The notes: generated by a model not told the origin, from the sequence alone. A stretch of 8,149 nt of DNA from Bacteroidales bacterium (GCA_030626465.1 DAOUOU010000123.1:1-8149); one strand, 5' to 3'. Positions 1 to 7,049 are shown, counted from the first letter of the stretch. A program made the numbers and translations.

Positions 1-1758
1 AATACCCTCAATAGTACAACAACAGAAATAACAAAGGCTATTACAATTCTGGATAGAACAGGTGATGAGTATTCATATGAGAGTTTTTGGTATGATAATG
101 AGAGGACAATAACTGCAATTTCAGCAAAAATTTATGACAAGAACGGAGAACTGTATAAAAAAATACCAAGGAAGGAATTCAAGGATAGAAGCTATGATCC
201 ATTCGGATCAGTTTACAACGATACCAGGGTTCTTTCTTTAGCTGGAGGAACAAGTGATTATCCGTATACAATTGAGTATAAGGTAAACTATACATCGAAT
301 ATTTCCTTCATCTTTCCTGATTGGTATCCTGTCTATACAAATTGTATAAGCGTTCAGCATAGTATGTTTGAAATTACTGTTCCAAAGGATTATAAAATCA
401 ATATAAAGGGTGTCGGATTGCTTGAAGAAGCTAAAAAAACAGTGACGCATGAACAAATAACTTATTCATGGGAAATAGAGAATTATCCGGCTGAAGAATA
501 TGAGCCTTATGCACCACCTGTATATGAGCGCTCTCCTCATTTGTTAGTCAGTCCGACTGAATTTACCTTCGAAGCGTATGGCGGAAGCATGAATAGCTGG
601 GAAGAATATGGTAAGTTCATCTATAATCTAAATTATGGCCGTGATAATTTGCCTGTGGAGACTAAAGAGCTTGTACGGAATCTGACTTCGGATCTGGAAA
701 GTGATATTGAAAAGGCAATTGTACTATACGAATACCTGCAGGAAAATACAAGATATGTAAGCATTCAAATTGGCATAGGAGGTATTCAGCCATTTTCAGC
801 TGAAGTAGTAGATGAAAATGGTTATGGAGATTGTAAAGCACTTACCAATTATATGAAGTCTCTGTTGAAGGAAGCTGGTATTGAATCCTATTATTCTTTA
901 ATAAGGGCGAGGCCAAGGCAATACCGAATGGACACTAGTTTTGTTAGCAGTCCGTTTAATCATGCAATTCTATATCTTCCATTAGAAAAGGATACGTTGT
1001 GGCTGGAATGCACAAGCCAGACATTGCCATTTGGTTTTTTAGGCGATTTTACCGACGACAGATTTTCTTTGGTGATTACAGAGGAAGGAGGTAAACTGGT
1101 TAAGACCAGAAAATATGGAATTCATGACAATATCAGGAGAACAAAAGCTTCTGTCGAAATTTATCCTGACGGAGATGGTCAGGCTCAGGTAAGTACAATT
1201 TACAGAGGGCTGGAATATGATAAAATCATTGGTTTACTTAATGCCGATTATGAAAGACAAAAAGACTATTTATACCGCAAACATATTGATATTCCTGATT
1301 TTAAAATACGTTCCTTTAAATATGAGGAGGATCGGTCAGTTAATCCTTCGGCTAGCGAATATTTTGACCTTGAACTTATAAATTATGCTTCCAAAAGTGG
1401 AAGCAGACTGTTTATTCCCTTGAATCTAATGAATTGCCAGGAAGATATTCCAAGAAAAGACTCCAGGAGAATAAATCCAATAAGGATAGACAGGGAATAT
1501 ATACACTATGACACTATTGAGTATATCATCCCTGAAGGTTATATTATTGAGCATATGCCAAAAGGCGATACCATCGACTATGATTTTGGATATTTAGCCT
1601 ATTCTGTTTCACAGGCAGATGATAAAGTCCTGTATCTGAGGAGATTTGAACAGTACAGAAATGAATATCCTAAGGAGAAGTATGACGATTATATTGAGTT
1701 TTGCCGAAAAATAAAGAAAGCCGATAAGCAAAAAATTATACTGGTAAAGAAAGATTAA
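1..1758 (+). CDS. DUF3857 and transglutaminase-like domain protein, 5' end outside the window
   Basis: The reading frame is open from base 1 to the TAA at 1756-1758, giving 585 visible residues. The ATG at 364 is internal, because the codons before it already encode conserved-looking DUF3857 sequence. Visible residues 1 to about 165 resemble DUF3857, a beta-rich domain, including the typical stretch ending in DWYPVYTNCISVQHSMFEITVP. Residues about 230-345 form a transglutaminase/protease-like core with Cys278 in GYGDCKAL, His321 in FNHAIL and an acidic residue, Glu336, in WLECTSQT where many relatives have Asp. A beta-rich C-terminal part follows. Members of this family are usually exported to the periplasm or cell surface and their substrate is unknown; the signal peptide would lie left of the window. 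The small membrane protein starts 13 bases after the stop, so the two are probably cotranscribed. Whether it is active as a protease or crosslinking enzyme cannot be told. Confidence 0.88.
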   Translation, partial: NTLNSTTTEITKAITILDRTGDEYSYESFWYDNERTITAISAKIYDKNGELYKKIPRKEFKDRSYDPFGSVYNDTRVLSLAGGTSDYPYTIEYKVNYTSNISFIFPDWYPVYTNCISVQHSMFEITVPKDYKINIKGVGLLEEAKKTVTHEQITYSWEIENYPAEEYEPYAPPVYERSPHLLVSPTEFTFEAYGGSMNSWEEYGKFIYNLNYGRDNLPVETKELVRNLTSDLESDIEKAIVLYEYLQENTRYVSIQIGIGGIQPFSAEVVDENGYGDCKALTNYMKSLLKEAGIESYYSLIRARPRQYRMDTSFVSSPFNHAILYLPLEKDTLWLECTSQTLPFGFLGDFTDDRFSLVITEEGGKLVKTRKYGIHDNIRRTKASVEIYPDGDGQAQVSTIYRGLEYDKIIGLLNADYERQKDYLYRKHIDIPDFKIRSFKYEEDRSVNPSASEYFDLELINYASKSGSRLFIPLNLMNCQEDIPRKDSRRINPIRIDREYIHYDTIEYIIPEGYIIEHMPKGDTIDYDFGYLAYSVSQADDKVLYLRRFEQYRNEYPKEKYDDYIEFCRKIKKADKQKIILVKKD

Positions 1759-1771
1759 AAATTATAATATA

Positions 1772-2062
1772 ATGTTAGAAATAATTGTTATTGTCATGCT
1801 GTCAAAAAGCATTGGGAAAATGTGCAGGGCAAAACATTTGAAACCCGGATGGTACCAGTTCATTACTGTTTTATTATGGATTTTCTTTGAAGTTAGCTTT
1901 TTCTTTATTGGACTTGTACTTATTGGAGAAGGCTTTGGCCCTTATATACTGGGTATAGCAGGAGCTACCCTGGGTGGAATTATTGCATACCAGATTGCCC
2001 GGTTTGCAAAACCAAAGTACTCTGCAGTAGAAGGTACATTGGATGGAGAAATGATCCATTAG
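1772..2062 (+). CDS. small integral membrane protein, function unknown
   Basis: This 96-residue protein has a short hydrophobic N-terminus (LEIIVIVML), a basic stretch (residues 11-24, SKSIGKMCRAKHLKPG), then two hydrophobic segments at about 29-51 and 55-76. The second is rich in Gly and Ala (LGIAGATLGGIIAYQIA) and ends in a basic anchor (ARFAKPKY). The polar tail has no known motif. The pattern, with an aromatic-rich first helix carrying Trp and Glu (LLWIFFE), resembles small uncharacterised inner-membrane proteins often seen in Bacteroidetes; this is recall, not a search. The ATG at 1772 is preferred because it directly follows the upstream gene (13-base gap), but Met9 at 1796 is a possible alternative start. 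There is no Shine-Dalgarno sequence; the upstream bases are A/T only, which is normal in this phylum. No function can be assigned. Confidence 0.72.
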   Translation: MLEIIVIVMLSKSIGKMCRAKHLKPGWYQFITVLLWIFFEVSFFFIGLVLIGEGFGPYILGIAGATLGGIIAYQIARFAKPKYSAVEGTLDGEMIH

Positions 2063-2077
2063 TGTTGCCTGAATTCG

Positions 2078-2108
2078 TTTAATGTTCTTCTTTTCTTTAG
2101 TAAGTTTG
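2078..2108 (+). promoter_or_regulatory. candidate Bacteroidetes-type promoter for the SRAP gene
   Basis: TAAGTTTG at 2101-2108 matches the Bacteroidetes -7 consensus TAnnTTTG exactly. A weak -33-like TTTA lies about 20 bases upstream at 2078-2081. Transcription would start near 2115, leaving a leader of about 20 bases before the ATG at 2136. The site sits in the 73-base gap between the membrane protein and the SRAP gene, which suggests the SRAP gene can be transcribed on its own. Such short motifs occur by chance in AT-rich DNA, so this is a candidate only. Confidence 0.4.
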
Positions 2109-2135
2109 TCAATAACTATTGTATTTATGTAATGC

Positions 2136-2825
2136 ATGTGTTATACTATTGAAATCAACCTGACCAGGGAACAACTGGAAAAAAGATTCAAAGCAAGCCT
2201 GGGTAAACATTTACCTTACAGGAAGCAACAAAGGGTTTCAGCTTTTAGTCTTCCTGAATGTCCTGTAATATGTTCTGATGAATCTGATAGCATAAAACTT
2301 TATGCCTGGGGCCTTATCCCTTTTTGGGCAAAAGACGCAAAAACTGCTGATAAAATAAGAATGAGGACTTTTAATGCACGGGCTGAAACAATAGCAGAAA
2401 AGGCTTCATACAAGCATGCCATAAGAACAAAAAAATGTCTTGTCCTGACAAATGGATTTTATGAGTGGCAAACCATGGAGAAAATAAAACGACCCTATTA
2501 TATCAATGTTAAGGATTCTGAAGCATTTGCACTTGCGGGGATATATGATTCATGGACAGACAGGGAAACAGGGGAAGTAGTGAATACCTTTTCAGTAATT
2601 ACCACAAGAGCCAATCCACTGATGGAGAAAATCCATAATGTAAAGAAAAGAATGCCTGTAATTCTTAATGAAGAAATCGAAAAAATCTGGATTGATCCCG
2701 ATCTCTCATTAAATAAAACCCTATCTTATCTGAAGCCTTATGATGAGAAACTGATGAATGCTGAAGAAGTAGACCGAAATTTGTTTAGAAAAAATCAGGA
2801 TATCTCAGAAAATACATTGTTTTAA
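2136..2825 (+). CDS. SRAP (YedK/HMCES) family abasic-site DNA-protein crosslink protein
   Basis: This 229-residue protein spans a full SRAP domain. Family members recognise abasic sites in single-stranded DNA and join to them covalently through a thiazolidine ring made by the N-terminal Cys, protecting the lesion during replication. Seen here: Met1-Cys2 (Met removal exposes Cys2), WGLIPFWA at 58-65, FNARAE with Asn80 and Arg82, GFYEW with Glu110, ITTRANPLMEKIH with His167, and the closing RMPVIL at 172-177. These match the positions of the catalytic Cys, Asn, Glu and His known from YedK and HMCES. The Cys2 requirement fixes the start at 2136 rather than the overlapping ATG at 2132, which is in another frame. 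No Shine-Dalgarno sequence is visible. The gene stands alone with a candidate promoter, and nothing nearby suggests a mobile-element origin. The likely role is housekeeping DNA damage tolerance in the cytoplasm. Confidence 0.95.
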   Translation: MCYTIEINLTREQLEKRFKASLGKHLPYRKQQRVSAFSLPECPVICSDESDSIKLYAWGLIPFWAKDAKTADKIRMRTFNARAETIAEKASYKHAIRTKKCLVLTNGFYEWQTMEKIKRPYYINVKDSEAFALAGIYDSWTDRETGEVVNTFSVITTRANPLMEKIHNVKKRMPVILNEEIEKIWIDPDLSLNKTLSYLKPYDEKLMNAEEVDRNLFRKNQDISENTLF

Positions 2826-2922
2826 GTTATCAGGAAATTATTTATAGTTTTCCAAATCAACTCTTTTTCCTGTTTGTATCATTGGAACACTCATAAAGAA
2901 AAAGTCGATTTTGAATTTTTAA

Positions 2923-3024
2923 GCACCATAGGTGCGTAAATCATTAACCCCGTACGTAGCTCGGGGTTTATGATATGCCATACGCATAAAGCCCCACCGG
3001 GGCGCAATCATTAGTCCTAAAGGA
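2923..3024. repeat. compound palindromic element (several adjacent hairpins) in a convergent gap
   Basis: About 100 GC-richer bases lie inside AT-rich non-coding DNA between the 3' ends of convergent genes. Components in order: GCACC-ATA-GGTGC (2923-2935); TCATTAACCCCG (2941-2952) pairing with CGGGGTTTATGA (2962-2973) at 11 of 12 positions around a 9-base loop; TATGC-catac-GCATA (2974-2988); GCCCC-ACC-GGGGC (2991-3003); and a short TCCT-AA-AGGA (3015-3024). The word AATCATTA occurs after the first and fourth hairpins (2939-2946 and 3006-3013). No T-run follows any hairpin on either strand, so this is not a standard terminator. The architecture resembles REP/BIME-like interspersed repeats, which favour 3' intergenic gaps. 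Copy number cannot be judged from one window. Nothing else is recognisable in 2826-2922. Confidence 0.6.
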
Positions 3025-3043
3025 TAAGTACATATAGTTTTTT

Positions 3044-3055
3044 ACATTCGAATGT
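3044..3055. repeat. 12-base perfect palindrome downstream of the micropeptide gene
   Basis: ACATTCGAATGT is its own reverse complement and lies five bases beyond the stop of the micropeptide gene. Read on the - strand it is followed by AAAAAAC, so it does not look like an intrinsic terminator for that operon. It could be a protein-binding site, an mRNA 3'-end hairpin (four base pairs with a TCGA loop), or chance. Confidence 0.35.
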
Positions 3056-3060
3056 GACTA

Positions 3061-3177
3061 TTAATAGTTTACCGGATCTATGGCTCCAGGATTGTAAAGA
3101 GGGGCATTGGTATCTTGTGATTTGACATATACGGAAAGGATTGAGAGTATCAGGAGAAGAAGAACCTGCTTTTTCAT
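3061..3177 (-). CDS. predicted secreted micropeptide (38 residues), translationally coupled to flavodoxin
   Basis: Reading the - strand from the ATG at 3177-3175 gives 38 codons and tandem stops TAA TAG (3063-3058). The N-terminus is a classic signal peptide: MKKQ, a hydrophobic core of about 14 residues (VLLLLILSILSVYV), then a plausible signal peptidase I site VKS|Q after residue 20. The predicted mature peptide is QDTNAPLYNPGAIDPVNY. The start overlaps the flavodoxin stop as ATGA, and AAAGGA (3184-3189) lies six bases upstream, an unusually good ribosome site for this phylum; both favour real, coupled translation. Many Bacteroidetes exported proteins have Gln as mature residue 1, which is often cyclised to pyroglutamate. 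No lipobox Cys is present. I do not recognise the family. It could instead be the remnant of a longer exported protein, but no coding sequence continues in any frame beyond the stops. Confidence 0.62.
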   Translation of the reverse strand: MKKQVLLLLILSILSVYVKSQDTNAPLYNPGAIDPVNY

Positions 3178-3680
3178 TGAAATTCCTTTATTAATTGTTC
3201 GCACCATGAGGCAATTCGTTCTTTGTTCATACTTGATTGATTTTCAAAATCCAATGCCAAACCGACAAACACATCACCTTGTTTTGCCTTTGAGCTTTCG
3301 AAGGTATATCCTTTAACCGAGGTATGTCCTATAACTTTAGCTCCCTGTTTTTCAACTAGTTGAGACATTATACCAACAGCATCAACAAAATTTTCAGGAT
3401 AGTCTTTTTGATTACCGGCGCCATATATAGCAACTTTTTTACCTCTCAGATCAAGATCGTCAAGAGCCGGAACAAATTCGTCCCAGTAATTGGGCAATTC
3501 TCCATCAAACCAGGTTGGAACACCCAGAATTATATTGTCATATCCTAAAAACTGCTTCTCGGTTAGTTCTTCAACATTTATTTCGTCAATATTTTCACTG
3601 CCAAAAGACTCGACAATTCTTTTTGCCGTTTGCGCGGTTTTTTTAGTGTTGAAACTATAAAACAAGCCTATTTTTTTCAT
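3174..3680 (-). CDS. fldA: long-chain flavodoxin (FldA-like)
   Basis: This 168-residue protein is the size of long-chain flavodoxins, small cytoplasmic FMN carriers of low-potential electrons that can replace ferredoxin. Seen in order: strand KKIGLFYS; a phosphate-binding loop S9-F10-N11-T12-K13-K14-T15; the FMN-stacking loop GVPTWFDGELPNYWDEF with Trp57; the second FMN loop IYGAGNQKDYPENFVDAVG with Tyr94; and the long-chain insertion at about 122-145 (GYTFESSKAKQGDVFVGLALD), followed by a C-terminal helix with WCEQLIKEF. Odd point: the phosphate loop has Lys13 where the common T-G-x-T motif has Gly. The gene starts 20 bases after the E1 stop, with an A-rich leader (TAAAAA) before ATG, so it is probably in the E2-E1 operon. 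Its stop overlaps the start of the micropeptide gene. The electron donor and acceptor are not shown by the sequence. Confidence 0.92.
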   Translation of the reverse strand: MKKIGLFYSFNTKKTAQTAKRIVESFGSENIDEINVEELTEKQFLGYDNIILGVPTWFDGELPNYWDEFVPALDDLDLRGKKVAIYGAGNQKDYPENFVDAVGIMSQLVEKQGAKVIGHTSVKGYTFESSKAKQGDVFVGLALDFENQSSMNKERIASWCEQLIKEFQ

Positions 3681-3700
3681 TTTTTACACAGATAATAATT

Positions 3701-5758
3701 TTAATAGTCGAGCAGCTCTTTGGTTGCCTTTAAAATTTTTTCCGTATTTGGCAATACAGCTTTCTCCAGAATGGGATTAAATCCTACAGGAGTAAAAGTG
3801 GATCCGACACGATGTATCGGACCATCGAGGTATTCAAAAGCCGCCTCAGCAATGGTTGCTGCTATTTCTCCTCCAAAACCACCAAAAATTTTATCTTCAT
3901 GAACAACCAGAGCTTTGCTGGTTTTCCTGACCGACGCAACAATAGCTTCAATATCAAGAGGAAGAAGTGAACGAAGATCAATTACTTCAATGCTTGCTCC
4001 GGTATCTTTTTCAAGTTTATCCGCAACTTCTATACACATATGTGTTGTATTGCCAAATGTAATAATTGATAAATCTTTTCCTTCACGACGAATACGGGCT
4101 TTTCCAAAGGGAACTTCGAAATCGTCCGGAACAGGCGTTGCTGCAATGGGAGCATTATAAAGAAATTTAGGTTCCAGAAAAACACTTATTCCTTCCGATC
4201 GCATACATGTTCGCAACAATCCTGCTGCATCATCGGCATACGACGGATATACTATTCTTGTACCGGGAAAGGTTGTAAGAGAGCCCTCAATACTTTGTGA
4301 ATGGTACAATCCTCCACCAATGTAACCTCCTGAAGCCAGGCGAACAGTAATATTAGGAGAGAACTGTCCTTTCGAACGCCAGTATTCATGCGTTGTTTCA
4401 ACAAATTGCTCCATGGCAGGCCAGAAGTAGTCTGCAAACTCTGCACCTTCTACAACAATTCGAATTTTCTTATCAAATCTTGACATACCATTAGCCGTTC
4501 CCATAATGAAATCTTCAGCAATGGGCGCATTGAATACTCTTTCCTTTCCAAATTCTTTCTGCATGCCTTTGGTCACGTTGAAAATTCCGCCTTTTTCTTT
4601 GTAGGCAATATCCTGTCCCCATATATATGTATCAGGATTATGCCTGAACTCAGCCTTCAGGGTTTCATTTATCGCTTCTATGAGTTTTTTTTTCGGGCCA
4701 TCGGCACTATGTATGCCCTCAGGGTATTTTTCAGATTTGTATTCAGGTCCAATTACAAAATCAAATATTGATTCGGCAGAAGGATCAGGAGCAGCCATTG
4801 CCTTTTTATGGGCATCTTTTACTTCTACTTTAGCCTTTTTTTCAATCTCAACCAGTTCTTCTTCAGTAAATCTGTTGTAACGAAGCAACAAACGACGATA
4901 TTTCGCCAGAGGATCATATTCGTGAACATAATTAAGTTCGAAATCATCACGGTATAATTCATGCCGGTCGGAATTTGAATGAGAATGAATGCGAACGCAA
5001 TTTGCCTGGACAATAACGGGCATGGAATTTTTAATGGCCCAGTCTTTGGCTTCTTTCATGGCATTCATTGAGTCAAAGACATCTTTGCCATTGCAATGAA
5101 TTATACGAAGGTTTTTAAAACCTGTAAAATTATTTGCCACCTTCCTGTTTGCTGTCTGGTCAGCTTTTGGAACGGAAATGCCATAACCATTATCCTGGAA
5201 AACGAAAATAACCGGTACCTGCTCGTTCGAAGCTCCGTTGATGGCTTCATATACATAGCCTTCAGAAACTGATGATTCACCCTGAGAACTGATCACAACT
5301 CCTTTCTGTTTGTATTTTATAAAGGCCCTTCCTGTTCCGGCAGCGTGCAAAGCATGATTTCCGGTAGAGGATGATACATTATGAATATTCCATTCGGGTT
5401 TTGCAAAATGATTAGACATATGCCGGCCACCTCCAGCTACGTCTGCATCTTTAGAAATACCATTGAATATGACTTCTTCAGCGGTAAGGCCTGCTGAGAT
5501 AGCAGTCATCATGTCCCGGTAATATGGATAGAGATGATCCGTTTTTCGATCGAAAACCTGACCGATAGCCAGTTGAATTCCATCATGTCCGGCAAAAGCC
5601 GCATGGTAAGACCAGCCTATGGCTTGCTTTAAATAGTTAGGGGCGCGGTCGTCCAGTATACGTCCCAATACCATCAGATGAAACCACTTTTGTAAAGTCT
5701 TCTTATCAGTGGTTTTAATAGTAAAGTGTTTTTTGACCGGGATATCGGTAAATGCCAT
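3701..5758 (-). CDS. 2-oxoacid dehydrogenase E1, fused alpha and beta subunits (branched-chain/pyruvate type)
   Basis: This 685-residue protein carries both halves of a thiamine-diphosphate E1. The enzyme decarboxylates a 2-oxoacid and passes the acyl group to lipoyl-E2. Alpha part (about 20-325): AGHDGIQLAIG, YPYYRDMM at 77-84, GGGRHMSNHF at 109-118, and the cofactor motif G160-E161-S162 to Q188-D189-N190-G191. The loop RIHSHSNSDRHELYRD (256-271) resembles the branched-chain E1 alpha loop. Beta part (about 355-685): NAPIAED with Glu415, likely the residue that activates thiamine; GGGLYHSQSIE at 481-491 with His486; and a transketolase C-terminal domain with VVHEDKIFGGFGGEIAA. The usual GDG magnesium motif reads GES here. 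E1 starts 16 bases after the E2 stop. The sequence alone does not separate branched-chain oxoacids from pyruvate as substrate; the alpha part leans towards the branched-chain type. Confidence 0.93.
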   Translation of the reverse strand: MAFTDIPVKKHFTIKTTDKKTLQKWFHLMVLGRILDDRAPNYLKQAIGWSYHAAFAGHDGIQLAIGQVFDRKTDHLYPYYRDMMTAISAGLTAEEVIFNGISKDADVAGGGRHMSNHFAKPEWNIHNVSSSTGNHALHAAGTGRAFIKYKQKGVVISSQGESSVSEGYVYEAINGASNEQVPVIFVFQDNGYGISVPKADQTANRKVANNFTGFKNLRIIHCNGKDVFDSMNAMKEAKDWAIKNSMPVIVQANCVRIHSHSNSDRHELYRDDFELNYVHEYDPLAKYRRLLLRYNRFTEEELVEIEKKAKVEVKDAHKKAMAAPDPSAESIFDFVIGPEYKSEKYPEGIHSADGPKKKLIEAINETLKAEFRHNPDTYIWGQDIAYKEKGGIFNVTKGMQKEFGKERVFNAPIAEDFIMGTANGMSRFDKKIRIVVEGAEFADYFWPAMEQFVETTHEYWRSKGQFSPNITVRLASGGYIGGGLYHSQSIEGSLTTFPGTRIVYPSYADDAAGLLRTCMRSEGISVFLEPKFLYNAPIAATPVPDDFEVPFGKARIRREGKDLSIITFGNTTHMCIEVADKLEKDTGASIEVIDLRSLLPLDIEAIVASVRKTSKALVVHEDKIFGGFGGEIAATIAEAAFEYLDGPIHRVGSTFTPVGFNPILEKAVLPNTEKILKATKELLDY

Positions 5759-5774
5759 TGAAATAGAATTAAAA

Positions 5775-7049
5775 TTAAAGAGATCGGTTTACATCAACAT
5801 GTTCCAGTTGATCAGCTATGTACTTCAGAAATGCTCCGGCAAGGGCTCCATCAACGATCCTGTGATCGTAAGTAAGAGCAAGCATCATCTTATGGCGGAT
5901 AGCAATAACATCGCCTGTTGGGGTTTCAAGAACCGCAGGTTTTTTCTCAATGGTTCCGGTTGCCAGAATTGCAACTTCTGGCTGATTAATTATTGGTGTA
6001 CCACTTAGATTCCTGAAAGTACCAAAGTTGGATATGGTAAATGTGCCTCCCTGTATGTCATCCGGACTGAGTTTATTGTTACGGGCATTCTGTGCCAGGG
6101 TATTCAGATCTACAGTAAGACCCACAAGAGATTTTTGATCGGCATTTTTTATTACGGGTACAATCAGGTTACCTGAAGGTAAAGCAACCGCAATGCCGAT
6201 GTTTACGTTTTTCCGGAGAATAATTTTGTCTTCATCAACAGAAGCATTTACCCCCGGAAATTCTTTCAGGGCCCTCGCAACTGTTTCAATAAATACAGGC
6301 ATATAGGTAAGCTTTTGCTTTTCCCTTTTTTCAAACTCTTCTTTTGATTTGTTTCTCCATAACGCCAGATTCGTAACGTCGGCTTCGATGAAGTTGGTTA
6401 CATGAGGAGATATCTGTTTTGAGAGCACCATTTTATCGGCAATCAACTTACGAAGACGATCCATCTGTATAATTTCATCTCCTTCATATATGGGTATCTG
6501 AACCTGCGGTTTCTGAACAGTTTGTCCGGATGCAGTTTTGGCAGTTCTGGTTTTCAGATATTCCAGTACATCCTGTTTCCTTACTCTTCCCTTATGTCCT
6601 GTTCCTTTCAGCGTTTCAAGCTCTTCCAATGAAACTCCTTCTTCTTTGGCAATATTCTTTACCAGAGGTGAAAAGAATTTATCAGATTTGGAGAAATCTT
6701 GCTCTGATTGTCCGGGTTTATCAGTTGTTTCAGTTCCGGTTTTATGCGGTTCAGGTTTTGTTTTGTCTGTGGCTTCTTTTGCAGTTTCTTCAATAGATGA
6801 GGCATCTCCGCTAAGATTTATAACTGCTATGACTTCACCAACAGGGACAACATCGTTTTCTTTGTATAATATTTTTGTTATAATTCCATCGACAGGAGAA
6901 GGGATCTCAGAATCAACCTTATCAGTAGCTATTTCAAGAAGCACATCTTCTTCTTCAACTGCATCACCTGGCTTTTTAAACCATTTTATAATTGTGGCTT
7001 CCTGAACGCTTTCACCCATCTTGGGCATAATTATATCGAATGTTGCCAT
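5775..7049 (-). CDS. 2-oxoacid dehydrogenase E2, dihydrolipoyl acyltransferase
   Basis: This 424-residue protein is the E2 core, which takes the acyl group from E1 on a swinging lipoyl arm and transfers it to CoA. Domains in order: one lipoyl domain (about 2-79) with the lipoylation site Lys44 in EIATDKVDSEIPSP; a Thr/Lys/Glu/Pro-rich linker (about 80-123); the peripheral-subunit-binding domain (about 125-166, SPLVKNIAKEEGVSLEEL with GTGHKGRVRKQDVLEYL), which docks E1 and/or E3; a second flexible linker; and the catalytic domain (about 192-424) with NFGTF at 341-345 and the active-site motif DHRIVDG, His396 and Asp400. Length and the single lipoyl domain fit branched-chain and simple pyruvate E2 proteins. 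It is the first gene of the - strand run, with a candidate promoter about 35 bases upstream. No lipoamide dehydrogenase (E3) is present in the window. Confidence 0.95.
   Translation of the reverse strand: MATFDIIMPKMGESVQEATIIKWFKKPGDAVEEEDVLLEIATDKVDSEIPSPVDGIITKILYKENDVVPVGEVIAVINLSGDASSIEETAKEATDKTKPEPHKTGTETTDKPGQSEQDFSKSDKFFSPLVKNIAKEEGVSLEELETLKGTGHKGRVRKQDVLEYLKTRTAKTASGQTVQKPQVQIPIYEGDEIIQMDRLRKLIADKMVLSKQISPHVTNFIEADVTNLALWRNKSKEEFEKREKQKLTYMPVFIETVARALKEFPGVNASVDEDKIILRKNVNIGIAVALPSGNLIVPVIKNADQKSLVGLTVDLNTLAQNARNNKLSPDDIQGGTFTISNFGTFRNLSGTPIINQPEVAILATGTIEKKPAVLETPTGDVIAIRHKMMLALTYDHRIVDGALAGAFLKYIADQLEHVDVNRSL

Noticed and set aside
1874..2137. An 87-codon - strand open frame over the small membrane protein
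   Set aside because: It is mostly antisense to 1772-2062, whose hydrophobic segments and operon spacing are more convincing, and the product is a Lys- and Cys-rich sequence with no motif.
2923..3003. Intrinsic terminator for the SRAP gene or the flavodoxin operon
   Set aside because: The hairpins are strong but none is directly followed by a clear T-run on either strand, so only a looser role in ending or protecting transcripts is possible.
2923..3024. CRISPR array
   Set aside because: The repeats are inverted and of different sequence, with no regularly spaced identical direct repeats.
3107..3316. A + strand 69-codon open frame across the flavodoxin/micropeptide junction
   Set aside because: It is antisense to the conserved C-terminus of flavodoxin and to the micropeptide signal sequence, and has no recognisable features.
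6538..7005. A 155-codon open frame on the + strand opposite the E2 gene
   Set aside because: It is antisense to the lipoyl, linker and subunit-binding regions of E2, whose domains are unmistakable. Its Ser-rich composition is the complement of the Lys/Glu/Thr-rich linker, and it has no recognisable domain.
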